Assembly: GCA_016285145.1 (NCBI GenBank)
Contig: JAEEQE010000001.1
Location: forward strand, 1 to 64,000
Source: Bacteroidales bacterium
GTDB lineage: Bacteria; Bacteroidota; Bacteroidia; Bacteroidales; WCHB1-69
DNA length: 64,000 nt
Direction: 5' to 3'
The notes under the pieces were generated by a model. The model made no database searches, was not told the origin of the DNA, and worked only from the letters and a program-made list of their open reading frames with translations. The translations under genes were made by a program, and so were the position numbers. Positions 1-7,439 of the stretch are shown here, piece after piece. Each line of letters begins with the position of its first letter. Within the stretch, counting starts at the first letter, position 1.

Positions 1-389
1 CAGGCACCTACTCGGTGACGGTGACGGATAAGAACAGCGGATGCAAGGCGAGCGGCACGATTGTGATTCCGACGTGCAAGCCGTTTGTGAATCTGGTGAA
101 CGCGATCACGCCGTCGGACCGTGGCGGAAAGTCTCCGGGCGATCCACTCAACGACTGCTTCACGGTGCCTCAGTGGAAACTGATAAAGTACGTGGAGTTC
201 ACGGTGTTCACGCGCACGGGCGAGCTGATATACAGCTTCAAGGGCGACCCGAAAGACCTGAAATGGTGCGGCACGAAGGGCAACACCGACAAGCCCGTAG
301 AATACAACCAAGTGTACCCGTATATATTGAAATACAAAGATCTGGACGGCGTCTCCAAAGTGATCAAGAGCACGATAACGGTGCTGTAA
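1..389 (+). CDS. C-terminal end of a T9SS type B cargo protein (5' end outside window)
   Basis: The reading frame is open from base 3 and ends in TAA at 387-389, so only about the last 128 residues are present. The first residues (GTYSVTVTDKNSGC) look like the end of a SprB/PKD-type surface repeat. The remainder resembles the gliding-motility-associated C-terminal (type B sorting) domain: an ITPSD...NDCF segment in place of the usual ITPNGDGxND, then FTVFTRTGELIY where RWGxxVF is usual, and a YPYILKYKD strand before a final TITVL. Proteins of this kind are exported across the outer membrane by the T9SS. The domain is divergent, with an insertion between ITPSD and NDCF. The function of the missing N-terminal part is unknown. 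Confidence 0.7.
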   Translation, partial: GTYSVTVTDKNSGCKASGTIVIPTCKPFVNLVNAITPSDRGGKSPGDPLNDCFTVPQWKLIKYVEFTVFTRTGELIYSFKGDPKDLKWCGTKGNTDKPVEYNQVYPYILKYKDLDGVSKVIKSTITVL

Positions 390-502
390 ATAATTAACAA
401 TTAACAATTAATAATTAATATAATTAAGGCGGGTTAAGACTATAGAACAATGAATATAGATCAAAGAACGTATTCTCTTAATTTCTTAATTCATTAATTT
501 CT

Positions 503-510
503 TAACTTTG
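503..510 (+). promoter_or_regulatory. Putative -7 box (TAACTTTG) for the glutaminyl cyclase gene
   Basis: This matches the Bacteroidota -7 consensus TAnnTTTG and lies 64 bases before the TTG start at 575. The surrounding spacer (390-574) is AT-rich low-complexity sequence with no other recognisable element. Confidence 0.45.
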
Positions 511-574
511 TAATCCCCAACGTCCAATATCAATTCAACAAATCAACAATTCAACAAATAAAACGCACTTCGTC

Positions 575-1561
575 TTGAAATTCCATAAAACTCTTTTTCT
601 TTTGGCGTTGCTCTGTTTGAGCGTCACAAGTTGTCATAACAAGAAAAACACATCGAATAATGAAGTCAATCCGGTGGTGGCTCCGCCGGATTTTGACGTT
701 GATTCAGCCTATGCTTATGTCAAAGCACAAACGGACTTCGGTCCCCGCACGCTGGGCAGCGACGCTCATGCCGCCTGTCGCGACTATCTGCTCAAACAAT
801 TGGCTTCGTTTTGCGATACGGCTTATTTACAATCGTTTACGGCTCATACGTATGATGGCCATAACTGGCAGGCTGATAATATAATAGCTTCGTTTTCTCC
901 GCAGAATCCGGAACGTGTGGTGTTGGCAGCCCATTGGGATGCACGTCCCTTTGCCGATCATGACCCGAATCCGGCTAATCGCGACAAGGCTATTGACGGG
1001 GCTAATGACGGGGCCTCTGGAGTGGGGGTGCTGTTGGAAGTTGCCCGCCAGTTGCAGAAAAATCGCCCGGATGTCGGCGTGGATATTGTCCTCTTTGATG
1101 CCGAAGACTACGGTCCCAAGGAAGGGGTGGAGGCTCCTTCCGGGGAATGGTGGGGCCTTGGGTCGCAATATTGGGCCAAGAACCCGCACCAGTCCGGCTA
1201 CCGTGCCCGTTACGGCATCTTGCTCGATATGGTGGGTGCGCCCAACGCCTGCTTTTATCAGGAGCAGTTTTCCATGCGTGATGCGCAACCCGTGGTGGCC
1301 AACGTGTGGGCGACGGCCTACGAGATCGGCTATGGGTCCTATTTCATTAACAAACCGGGCGGCGTGATTACCGATGACCACTATTATGTCAATAAGTTCT
1401 CGTCCGTGCGCATGATCGACATCATCCATTATGATGCGGTTTCCGGTACAGGTTTCCCGCCGGTATGGCATACGCTGGATGACAATATCCAGCATATCGA
1501 CAAAAATACGCTCGGTGTGGTGGGAAGAACATTGTTACAGGTAATTAAAAAAGAGAAGTGA
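575..1561 (+). CDS. Lipoprotein glutaminyl-peptide cyclotransferase (M28-fold, zinc-dependent)
   Basis: Glutaminyl cyclase converts N-terminal Gln to pyroglutamate on exported proteins and has the M28 aminopeptidase fold. The 328-residue product has a lipoprotein signal (VTSC, acylated Cys20), so it should be membrane-anchored in the periplasm. The single-zinc ligand set is visible: AHWDARPF (His), GANDGASG (Asp), FDAEDYG (Glu) and VWHTLDDN (His), with LLDMVGA as the conserved Asp region. This motif order matches zinc-type QCs described from Porphyromonas, Tannerella and Prevotella better than ordinary M28 aminopeptidases. The start is TTG; no in-frame ATG gives the signal peptide. Its stop overlaps the next start (TGATG), so it is probably co-transcribed with aspartokinase. 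A generic M28 peptidase remains possible but less likely. Confidence 0.85.
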   Translation: MKFHKTLFLLALLCLSVTSCHNKKNTSNNEVNPVVAPPDFDVDSAYAYVKAQTDFGPRTLGSDAHAACRDYLLKQLASFCDTAYLQSFTAHTYDGHNWQADNIIASFSPQNPERVVLAAHWDARPFADHDPNPANRDKAIDGANDGASGVGVLLEVARQLQKNRPDVGVDIVLFDAEDYGPKEGVEAPSGEWWGLGSQYWAKNPHQSGYRARYGILLDMVGAPNACFYQEQFSMRDAQPVVANVWATAYEIGYGSYFINKPGGVITDDHYYVNKFSSVRMIDIIHYDAVSGTGFPPVWHTLDDNIQHIDKNTLGVVGRTLLQVIKKEK

Positions 1562-2835
1562 TGGAAGTGAAAGTCTTTAAATTCGGTGGGGCTTCGGTGA
1601 AGGACGCCCCGGCCATAGAGAATCTGCAGCAGATTCTTCGCCGTTACCCGAACGAGCATCTTGTGGTGGTGATTTCCGCCATGGGCAAGACCACTAACTT
1701 CTTGGAAAAGACGCTGGCCGCCTACCGTGACGGCACGCCAGATTGGCACGCGTTAGTGGATGAATTGCAGCGCCAGCATGAGGATGTGGCCGAACGGCTG
1801 GTGCCGGACCCAGGGGCCATTATTGACCATTTGAGGCATATCTTTGATGGATTGCGAGAACGTCTTTCCCAGCAGCCCGACGCGAACTACGACTTTGATT
1901 ACGACCAGATTGTCAGCTATGGGGAACTGCTATCTACCACGCTGATTTCCGGCTATCTGAATATCGCTGGCATCCCGAACCTATGGCTCGATGCCCGCAT
2001 GCTGGTACGTACCGACGCTACCTACCGAGAAGGTGTGGTGGACTGGAAAACATCGTGCCGGCAGATCCGTACGGCGGTGGAGAACGCCTTTAGCCAACGG
2101 TTCCCGATTGTGATAACACAGGGCTTCATCGGTGGCACCTCCGACCAGCATACAACCACCCTCGGGCGGGAAGGCTCCGACTACTCGGCGGCCATCATGG
2201 CCTACGCATTGGATGCCCGTAACGTGACCATCTGGAAGGATGTGCCCGGTCTGCTCAACGCCGATCCCAAACGCTTCCCCGATGCAGTGAAATTGGATAA
2301 AATCCCATACGAGGAAGCCGTGGAACTTTCCTATTACGGTGCGTCCATTATTCATCCGAAAACATTAAAACCCCTGCAGAACAAACAGATACCATTGTAT
2401 GTAAAATCTTTTTACCAACCGGATTCCGAAGGCAGCATCATCACCAAATGCCCATTAGACACGACGGTTCCATCCTTTATTGTCAAAGACCATCAGACGC
2501 TGATCACGATTTTCCCGAAGGACTTCTCCTTTATTGCCGTGGATAATCTCTCTGACATTTTCGCCGTATTGTCGCAGCATCGGATTCGGATTAACATGAT
2601 GCAGAACTCCGCCTTGAGTTTTTCCGTATGTACGGATGCGGAACCGCGGCGGGTACACAGTTGTATCAAGGCTTTACAGGGCAAGTACAAAGTGAAATAC
2701 AATGAGGATGTGCAGCTTATCACCATACGTCATCATACACCGGAAGCAATCGATCGCGTGATGCGTGGTCGGGTGGTGCTCCTGCGGCAGACCAGTCGCG
2801 CCACCATCCAGTTCGTGGTTCATCCTAAACAATAA
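1561..2835 (+). CDS. Aspartate kinase
   Basis: This enzyme phosphorylates L-aspartate, the first step toward Lys, Thr, Met and diaminopimelate. The N-terminal amino-acid-kinase domain starts with the signature KFGGASVKD and includes VVVISAMGKTTNFLE, the substrate loop TTLGREGSDYSAA and the YGASIIHPKTL motif. The last ~130 residues carry ACT-type regulatory folds (DNLSDIFAVLSQHRIRINMMQ). At 424 residues it is a monofunctional enzyme with no homoserine dehydrogenase domain. The ATG at 1561 overlaps the upstream stop by one base; a GTG three bases earlier is also possible. The specific paralogue (lysC or thrA type) cannot be decided here. Confidence 0.93.
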   Translation: MEVKVFKFGGASVKDAPAIENLQQILRRYPNEHLVVVISAMGKTTNFLEKTLAAYRDGTPDWHALVDELQRQHEDVAERLVPDPGAIIDHLRHIFDGLRERLSQQPDANYDFDYDQIVSYGELLSTTLISGYLNIAGIPNLWLDARMLVRTDATYREGVVDWKTSCRQIRTAVENAFSQRFPIVITQGFIGGTSDQHTTTLGREGSDYSAAIMAYALDARNVTIWKDVPGLLNADPKRFPDAVKLDKIPYEEAVELSYYGASIIHPKTLKPLQNKQIPLYVKSFYQPDSEGSIITKCPLDTTVPSFIVKDHQTLITIFPKDFSFIAVDNLSDIFAVLSQHRIRINMMQNSALSFSVCTDAEPRRVHSCIKALQGKYKVKYNEDVQLITIRHHTPEAIDRVMRGRVVLLRQTSRATIQFVVHPKQ

Positions 2836-2846
2836 TATTGTACAAT

Positions 2847-3560
2847 ATGGAACAGGATTTTTCAAAAAGCATATCGGTGAATCCCAAGATGAAGATGGCG
2901 GATCTGTTGGCCCGCTACCATCGCTTGATCAAGCTTTTCCCCCGAATGGGTATCTCCTTGGGCTTCGGCGAGAAGACCGTGGGACAGGTGTGCGGAGAGA
3001 ACAATATCCCCGTGCCGTTTTTCGTTCTTTTGTGCCGGGTGTATCTGGAAGATGGTTATGTGCCGCAGTCCGAAGAATTGGCCGTGTGCGCGATGGAAGA
3101 CATCATGCGCTATCTGGAGGCCTCCCATAAGGATTACCTGGAGTATGAGTTTCCCCATATCGAACATCATTTGCAGGAGATTGTCTCGGATTGGAATGAG
3201 AAATACAAGTTGCTGATCCTTAATTTCTTTTCGGAATATAAAAAGGAGATTGTGGCCCATTTCAAATATGAGGAAGAGGTGATTTTCCCCTTTATCCGTT
3301 CCCATCAACCGGGAGCGATGGTTTGCAAATGCGCTGCCCGGAAAGCGGTGTTCGATAAACAACATGCAGCCATAGAAGACAAATTGAGCGATTTCACCAA
3401 CCTGTTGATCAAGTACATCCCCGCCGACATCGCACAACGCGAACGTGTGGATATGCTGTTAGACATCTATGTGCTCTCCAGCGACCTTACCAAGCATGCC
3501 CAGATAGAAGACCGTATTCTGATTCCTTATTTACATTCTTTGGAACACCATGAGTCGTAA
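2847..3560 (+). CDS. Hemerythrin-domain protein with RIC/ScdA-like N-terminus
   Basis: The protein is cytosolic with no signal peptide (237 residues from the ATG). Residues ~15-60 resemble the short N-terminal domain of RIC/ScdA iron-sulfur repair proteins (LFPRMGISLGFGEKTVGQVC), but the CCxG cysteine pair of that family is missing. Residues ~88-230 form a hemerythrin-like four-helix bundle with candidate diiron ligands His94, His138, Glu142, His173, His217 and Glu221, seen in SHKDY, AHFKYEEEVIFP, KQHAAIED and KHAQIEDRILIP. The family binds O2 or NO and is linked to repair of damaged Fe-S centres. The start was taken at ATG 2847 rather than TTG 2838. It overlaps the following regulator gene by 11 bases, so the two are probably a functional pair. 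Confidence 0.82.
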   Translation: MEQDFSKSISVNPKMKMADLLARYHRLIKLFPRMGISLGFGEKTVGQVCGENNIPVPFFVLLCRVYLEDGYVPQSEELAVCAMEDIMRYLEASHKDYLEYEFPHIEHHLQEIVSDWNEKYKLLILNFFSEYKKEIVAHFKYEEEVIFPFIRSHQPGAMVCKCAARKAVFDKQHAAIEDKLSDFTNLLIKYIPADIAQRERVDMLLDIYVLSSDLTKHAQIEDRILIPYLHSLEHHES

Positions 3561-4149
3561 TATGAAAATAGTGATTGCCGATCCCTCCCCGATGCTTCAG
3601 TTGGGGCTGGCTGCGATGTTGCAGGAGATTCCGGATTGCGAAATTGCATGGAAGACGAGTGATGTGCAGGCTCTCTTCTCGCGTGTGCGCGTGCTTAACC
3701 CCGATATCCTGATTCTCAATCCCGTCATGTTGGATTACGCTAAGCGCATGTCGGTACGCACGCTTTTTGAGGATATGCCGAATATGAAGCTTGTGGCGCT
3801 GGTCAGTACGTTCGTGGATGCAGCCCAGCTGCGCCAATACCATGGGGTAATTGAGATGACGGATGAGCTGCAACGAATCCGTTACACGCTCAACCAGCTG
3901 CAGGATTCCATGCGCGAAGCGGAGGATGAGTCGGAGTCGGCACAACTTTCCGACAGGGAGAAGGATGTGTTGGTATGCCTTGCCAAAGGACTGAAAAACA
4001 GTGAAATTGCCGACCAGCTGCATATCTCCATCCATACGGTCATTACCCATCGTAAGAACATCGTCCGCAAAACCGGCATCAAATCTGTGTCCGCCTTAAC
4101 CGTTTATGCCATCATCAACAACTTGATTGACGAAAAAGATATCATCTGA
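3550..4149 (+). CDS. LuxR-family regulator with degenerate receiver domain
   Basis: The 199-residue protein has an N-terminal response-regulator-like domain (KIVIADPSPMLQLGL) and a C-terminal LuxR/NarL helix-turn-helix (LSDREKDVLVCLAKGLKNSE, then ISIHTVITHRKNIVRKTGI). The position of the phosphoacceptor Asp is Asn57 (PDILILNPVM), so ordinary phosphorelay control is unlikely. The start overlaps the 3' end of the hemerythrin gene; ATG 3562, just after that stop, would give MKIVIADP and is an equally good start. Translational coupling suggests that the hemerythrin protein senses O2 or NO and the regulator provides the transcriptional output. That link is inferred only from gene order. Confidence 0.88.
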   Translation: MSRNMKIVIADPSPMLQLGLAAMLQEIPDCEIAWKTSDVQALFSRVRVLNPDILILNPVMLDYAKRMSVRTLFEDMPNMKLVALVSTFVDAAQLRQYHGVIEMTDELQRIRYTLNQLQDSMREAEDESESAQLSDREKDVLVCLAKGLKNSEIADQLHISIHTVITHRKNIVRKTGIKSVSALTVYAIINNLIDEKDII

Positions 4150-4242
4150 TTTTATTGCTTTATAGGTGTGATGGTAATTAATTGATTGTCATGTCGTTGC
4201 TATTTTGATGAATTTTTTTGCTTTTAATAATAAAAAAAAACG

Positions 4243-4250
4243 TACGTTTG
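4243..4250 (+). promoter_or_regulatory. -7 box (TACGTTTG) for the VOC protein gene
   Basis: This exact TAnnTTTG match has a TTTG at 4217-4220 as a plausible -33 element. It ends 21 bases before ATG 4272, which excludes the earlier in-frame start at 4218 because that start would lie upstream of the promoter. Confidence 0.65.
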
Positions 4251-4271
4251 CATTTTGAAAAATGGATTAAA

Positions 4272-5342
4272 ATGCAAAACTATTCTCTTATAGGTATCCA
4301 GCAGATTTGCGTGGGAACCAGTGATATAAAAGCCTTGTGGAAGTGGTATGCGGAAATGTTCCACTTCGATGTTCGGGTTGTGGAGGATGAGTCGGAAGTG
4401 AGCCTGCGCCAGCGTTATACAGGTGAACAGTCAGTTCGCCGGCATGCTTGTGTGGCGGTCAATATGCAGGGTGGGGGAGCTCTTGAAATGTGGCAATACA
4501 CCGACCGTCAGCCGCGGGCGGTCACGTTTGAAGCCCAAGTGGGCGATTTGGGCATTTTCATGGCGAAGATCAAAAGCCATAATGTCCAGGCGTATCAAGA
4601 GGAACTTTCCGCCAAATGCGACACGGTGACTCCGGTGGTTACCGACCCGCGTGGATTGCCTACATTCTATCTTTTTGATCCAGAAGGAAATTGTTTTCAA
4701 GTTGTGGAGGATAATACGGTTTTCATTGACGAAGGAAACTATTCCGGTGGAGTGGTGGGTGCCACCATCGGGGTGTCGGACATAGAGAAGGCCATGACTG
4801 TATATCGTGATATCTTGGGGTATGACGAGCTTGTTTATGACAAACAGGGTGCGTTTCAGGATTGGCATACGCTTTCGGGCGGCCTTCAGAACTACCGTCG
4901 GGTGTTGTTGAGGAAGCTGAAACAGGATGAGGGACAGTTTTCGGAATTTTACGGACCCAGTGTCATCGAACTGGTGCAGGCCTTGGACCGTACGCCACGC
5001 AATCGCTATGAAGGACGGCTGTGGGGCGATCCGGGCTTCTGTGAAATCAGCTTCGAGGCTGTGAATATGCGTGAATTGGAGGACTTTTGCCGCCAGAAGG
5101 GGCATCCCTACACCATTGACAGCAGCGTGGAACAAAAACATGTCAAAATGGGGGATGCGGTTGGCCACTTTGCCGTCATAGAAGATGCTGACAGCACTCT
5201 GATTGAGTTCGTGGACACACACAAACTGCCCTTGTTGCCTAAATTGAATATCCAGATGGATATGACCAGACGGGATCGAACCAAACCGATTTCCCGCTTC
5301 CTATTCCACCTTATGAGGTTGAATAAGGTGAAATTCAATTGA
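4272..5342 (+). CDS. Two-domain VOC (glyoxalase/dioxygenase superfamily) protein
   Basis: The 356-residue cytosolic protein contains two vicinal-oxygen-chelate modules. The first begins IGIQQICVGTSDIKALWKWY and ends in FYLFDPEGNCFQVVED. The second begins VVGATIGVSDIEKAMTVYRD and ends in GHFAVIEDADSTLIEFVDTH. Each terminal Glu (QVVE, LIEF) is at the usual metal-ligand position, but the first-strand His of glyoxalase I is not evident in either half (QQICVG, GATIGV), so a metal site is uncertain. The substrate is unknown. The C-terminal ~30 residues are basic (MTRRDRTKPISRFLFHLMRL). The gene stands alone with its own promoter and faces the convergent peptidase operon 9 bases beyond its stop. Confidence 0.78.
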   Translation: MQNYSLIGIQQICVGTSDIKALWKWYAEMFHFDVRVVEDESEVSLRQRYTGEQSVRRHACVAVNMQGGGALEMWQYTDRQPRAVTFEAQVGDLGIFMAKIKSHNVQAYQEELSAKCDTVTPVVTDPRGLPTFYLFDPEGNCFQVVEDNTVFIDEGNYSGGVVGATIGVSDIEKAMTVYRDILGYDELVYDKQGAFQDWHTLSGGLQNYRRVLLRKLKQDEGQFSEFYGPSVIELVQALDRTPRNRYEGRLWGDPGFCEISFEAVNMRELEDFCRQKGHPYTIDSSVEQKHVKMGDAVGHFAVIEDADSTLIEFVDTHKLPLLPKLNIQMDMTRRDRTKPISRFLFHLMRLNKVKFN

Positions 5343-5351
5343 TTATAGAGA

Positions 5352-7430
5352 TTATTTCTTTTTGGATGGCTTTGCCTTGGGGGTCACGTTCTTGTGGGCT
5401 CCCACTTTCTGGATAGCTTCGTCCGTGTGTTTCAGAAGCGGCTCCACAGACAGGTTATCGCCTACGGCACGTTTCATCCACAGGTTGGGTTCCAAACGTC
5501 CCATCTTGTAGATGCGCGTCACCTCCTCGCCTGTGTTTTTGTCTTTCAGATAGGATTCTAATTGGTAGTCGATAATGTGTCCGATGGGATACGCCGGCAA
5601 GTACAACGGGTCGATGAACATGTGGGAGTAGATGGCCAGAATGGGCTCGTCCTTGACCTTGAAGACGGGGGCGTAGTATTGGTTCCAGACATCCTTGGCG
5701 ATTTGGATGACAGCGTCTCGCAGCTGGTTCGCATTGGCGTGAGGATGGTTGTACATCCATTGCCACACTTTGATGTCCACCATGGAAACACCCATGATTT
5801 CATAGCAGTTCCAGAAAAGGTCGAGGGTGTTCAGCTCGTCCATCAACCTGTTTTCGGCGGTCAGTCCGAGCAGTTCGAGGTCTTTACTCTGGAAAATGAA
5901 GGCAAGAGCTTCTGTGAAGCCCGTGTTGGGTACGCCGCGCATGAAATAGTTGGGCACGTCGTGGAGGGAGATGGTCTGTTCCACGTTATGGCCGAACTCG
6001 TGTACCCCGATGTTGTAGCCCTTGTAGTCCATGCCATCGGCCCCGATACGGGTGCGCAGCATGGCGTTGTCGGTGCGCATCATGGATTCGATGGCGTGGC
6101 CGGCCCCGACGGAGGCGTCCACCGTCACGTGGGAACAGATGAGGGCGGCTTTCTCAGGCGTGAATCCCATTTTGGCAAGAATGTTCGGAAGATCTTGTTG
6201 GAAAGCCTCCTTGGAGGGATATTTGTCGCGTACGATGCGGTCCAGTTCGCTCTGGTTCATGCTCCCGCGAACTTTGAACCCGTCGTACCAGATGTCGAAG
6301 GGTTGCAGCTTGCGCCCCAGTCGTTTCTGGATCAGGTCGGCCACTTCCTGCACTTGCGGGGAGGAGAGCAGTTTGTGGAACAATGCCTCCGCATCGCTGA
6401 CGGAAATCTCATATTCCTCTTCGAATTTGCGTTGGATGAAGTTCTCCGTATTCTTGCAGTATTCGTCGGCAGCCTTTTCCGCGTGGAAGAAATCCAGCAG
6501 ATACTGATAACGGGAACGAGAATCGCGCTCCTCAGAAAGGATTTCAATGCCGTTCAGCATTATCTGGTTGGTGGAGGGGTACCACTTGTAGCTTTTGTCG
6601 TGTTTGATGATGTCTAACGGAATGTCGTTGCGTATGATGCGTTTCATCACGTCATACAGCACTTCCTGCTTCTCCACCCCGTTGACAGCGTCGCCGTAGG
6701 CGGCTTTCAGCTCGTCACGCAGGCCCCAATGGGAGATCAGTGGCGTGGGAGTGTGCCAGTAGAACTGGTTGTAGTAGCTGCCCACCTGCTCCATGTCGAT
6801 GTTGTAGTTGTCAGCGTACCTGTTGGCCGCCGCCATGACGTTGGAGATGTTCTGCTCGATGTTGGCCGGGATACGCGAGGTGAACACGTCGCCTAACCGC
6901 ACAAAACCCCATTCCAGTTCCGACCACCGGTTGCCGTTATGCTGCTTCTCCTTCAGGGTGAAATGCGGGAAATTCAGGATGATGACGAAAGCCATCTTGG
7001 ACGCGAACATGTCCTCCTGGAAATGGCTCATGCCATTGTATGCGCTGAAGAGCGGGTCAATGAGGGTCTGCTCGTAGCCGCTCACCTGTCCGGGACGCTG
7101 CAATTCGATGGAAATACGGTTGTTGTGCCCGTATATAATCTCGAAATTTTCGCAGATACGGTTGAAAAGAAGTGTCTTTTCAGCCAGATTCCTGCAGAAG
7201 TGGGTCTGGCAGAACTGGTCAAAGTCTTTGTCAGTGCCGTCTTGGGCAGTCCAGAAGGCCGCGGCCTGCTTCACGCCACGGTTCACCAGCATCTCAGACA
7301 GGGATGTTTTCCCTTTCAGGGATGCCACCGTGCGGTCGATGGAGTTTTCCTGAATGAAGGCGGCCTCAGCAAACGGGGTGATACAGGTCATAGTGATGAT
7401 GAAAATGAGAATGGATAGATTTCGAATCAT
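5352..7430 (-). CDS. Secreted zinc metallopeptidase, M3-like gluzincin
   Basis: The 692-residue protein has a signal peptide (hydrophobic residues 3-22, likely cleavage after AEA). The zinc site is HEFGH at residues 477-481, and a third ligand Glu507 lies in GFTEALAFIFQ, 26 residues after the second His. That spacing fits clan MA gluzincins such as M3/M2/M32 rather than metzincins. I cannot place it in a named family. The mature start is not Gln, unlike most exported proteins here. The C-terminus is lysine-rich (KPSKKK) and has no T9SS sorting domain, so it probably stays in the periplasm. The start lies 9 bases after the C10 peptidase stop, so the two peptidases form one operon. Confidence 0.78.
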   Translation of the reverse strand: MIRNLSILIFIITMTCITPFAEAAFIQENSIDRTVASLKGKTSLSEMLVNRGVKQAAAFWTAQDGTDKDFDQFCQTHFCRNLAEKTLLFNRICENFEIIYGHNNRISIELQRPGQVSGYEQTLIDPLFSAYNGMSHFQEDMFASKMAFVIILNFPHFTLKEKQHNGNRWSELEWGFVRLGDVFTSRIPANIEQNISNVMAAANRYADNYNIDMEQVGSYYNQFYWHTPTPLISHWGLRDELKAAYGDAVNGVEKQEVLYDVMKRIIRNDIPLDIIKHDKSYKWYPSTNQIMLNGIEILSEERDSRSRYQYLLDFFHAEKAADEYCKNTENFIQRKFEEEYEISVSDAEALFHKLLSSPQVQEVADLIQKRLGRKLQPFDIWYDGFKVRGSMNQSELDRIVRDKYPSKEAFQQDLPNILAKMGFTPEKAALICSHVTVDASVGAGHAIESMMRTDNAMLRTRIGADGMDYKGYNIGVHEFGHNVEQTISLHDVPNYFMRGVPNTGFTEALAFIFQSKDLELLGLTAENRLMDELNTLDLFWNCYEIMGVSMVDIKVWQWMYNHPHANANQLRDAVIQIAKDVWNQYYAPVFKVKDEPILAIYSHMFIDPLYLPAYPIGHIIDYQLESYLKDKNTGEEVTRIYKMGRLEPNLWMKRAVGDNLSVEPLLKHTDEAIQKVGAHKNVTPKAKPSKKK

Positions 7431-7439
7431 GTGATGGGG

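Noticed and set aside
5562..6617. Long open frame on the plus strand opposite the M3-like peptidase
   Set aside because: It is antisense to a well-supported gene, has no promoter or family motifs, and reflects codon bias of the real gene.
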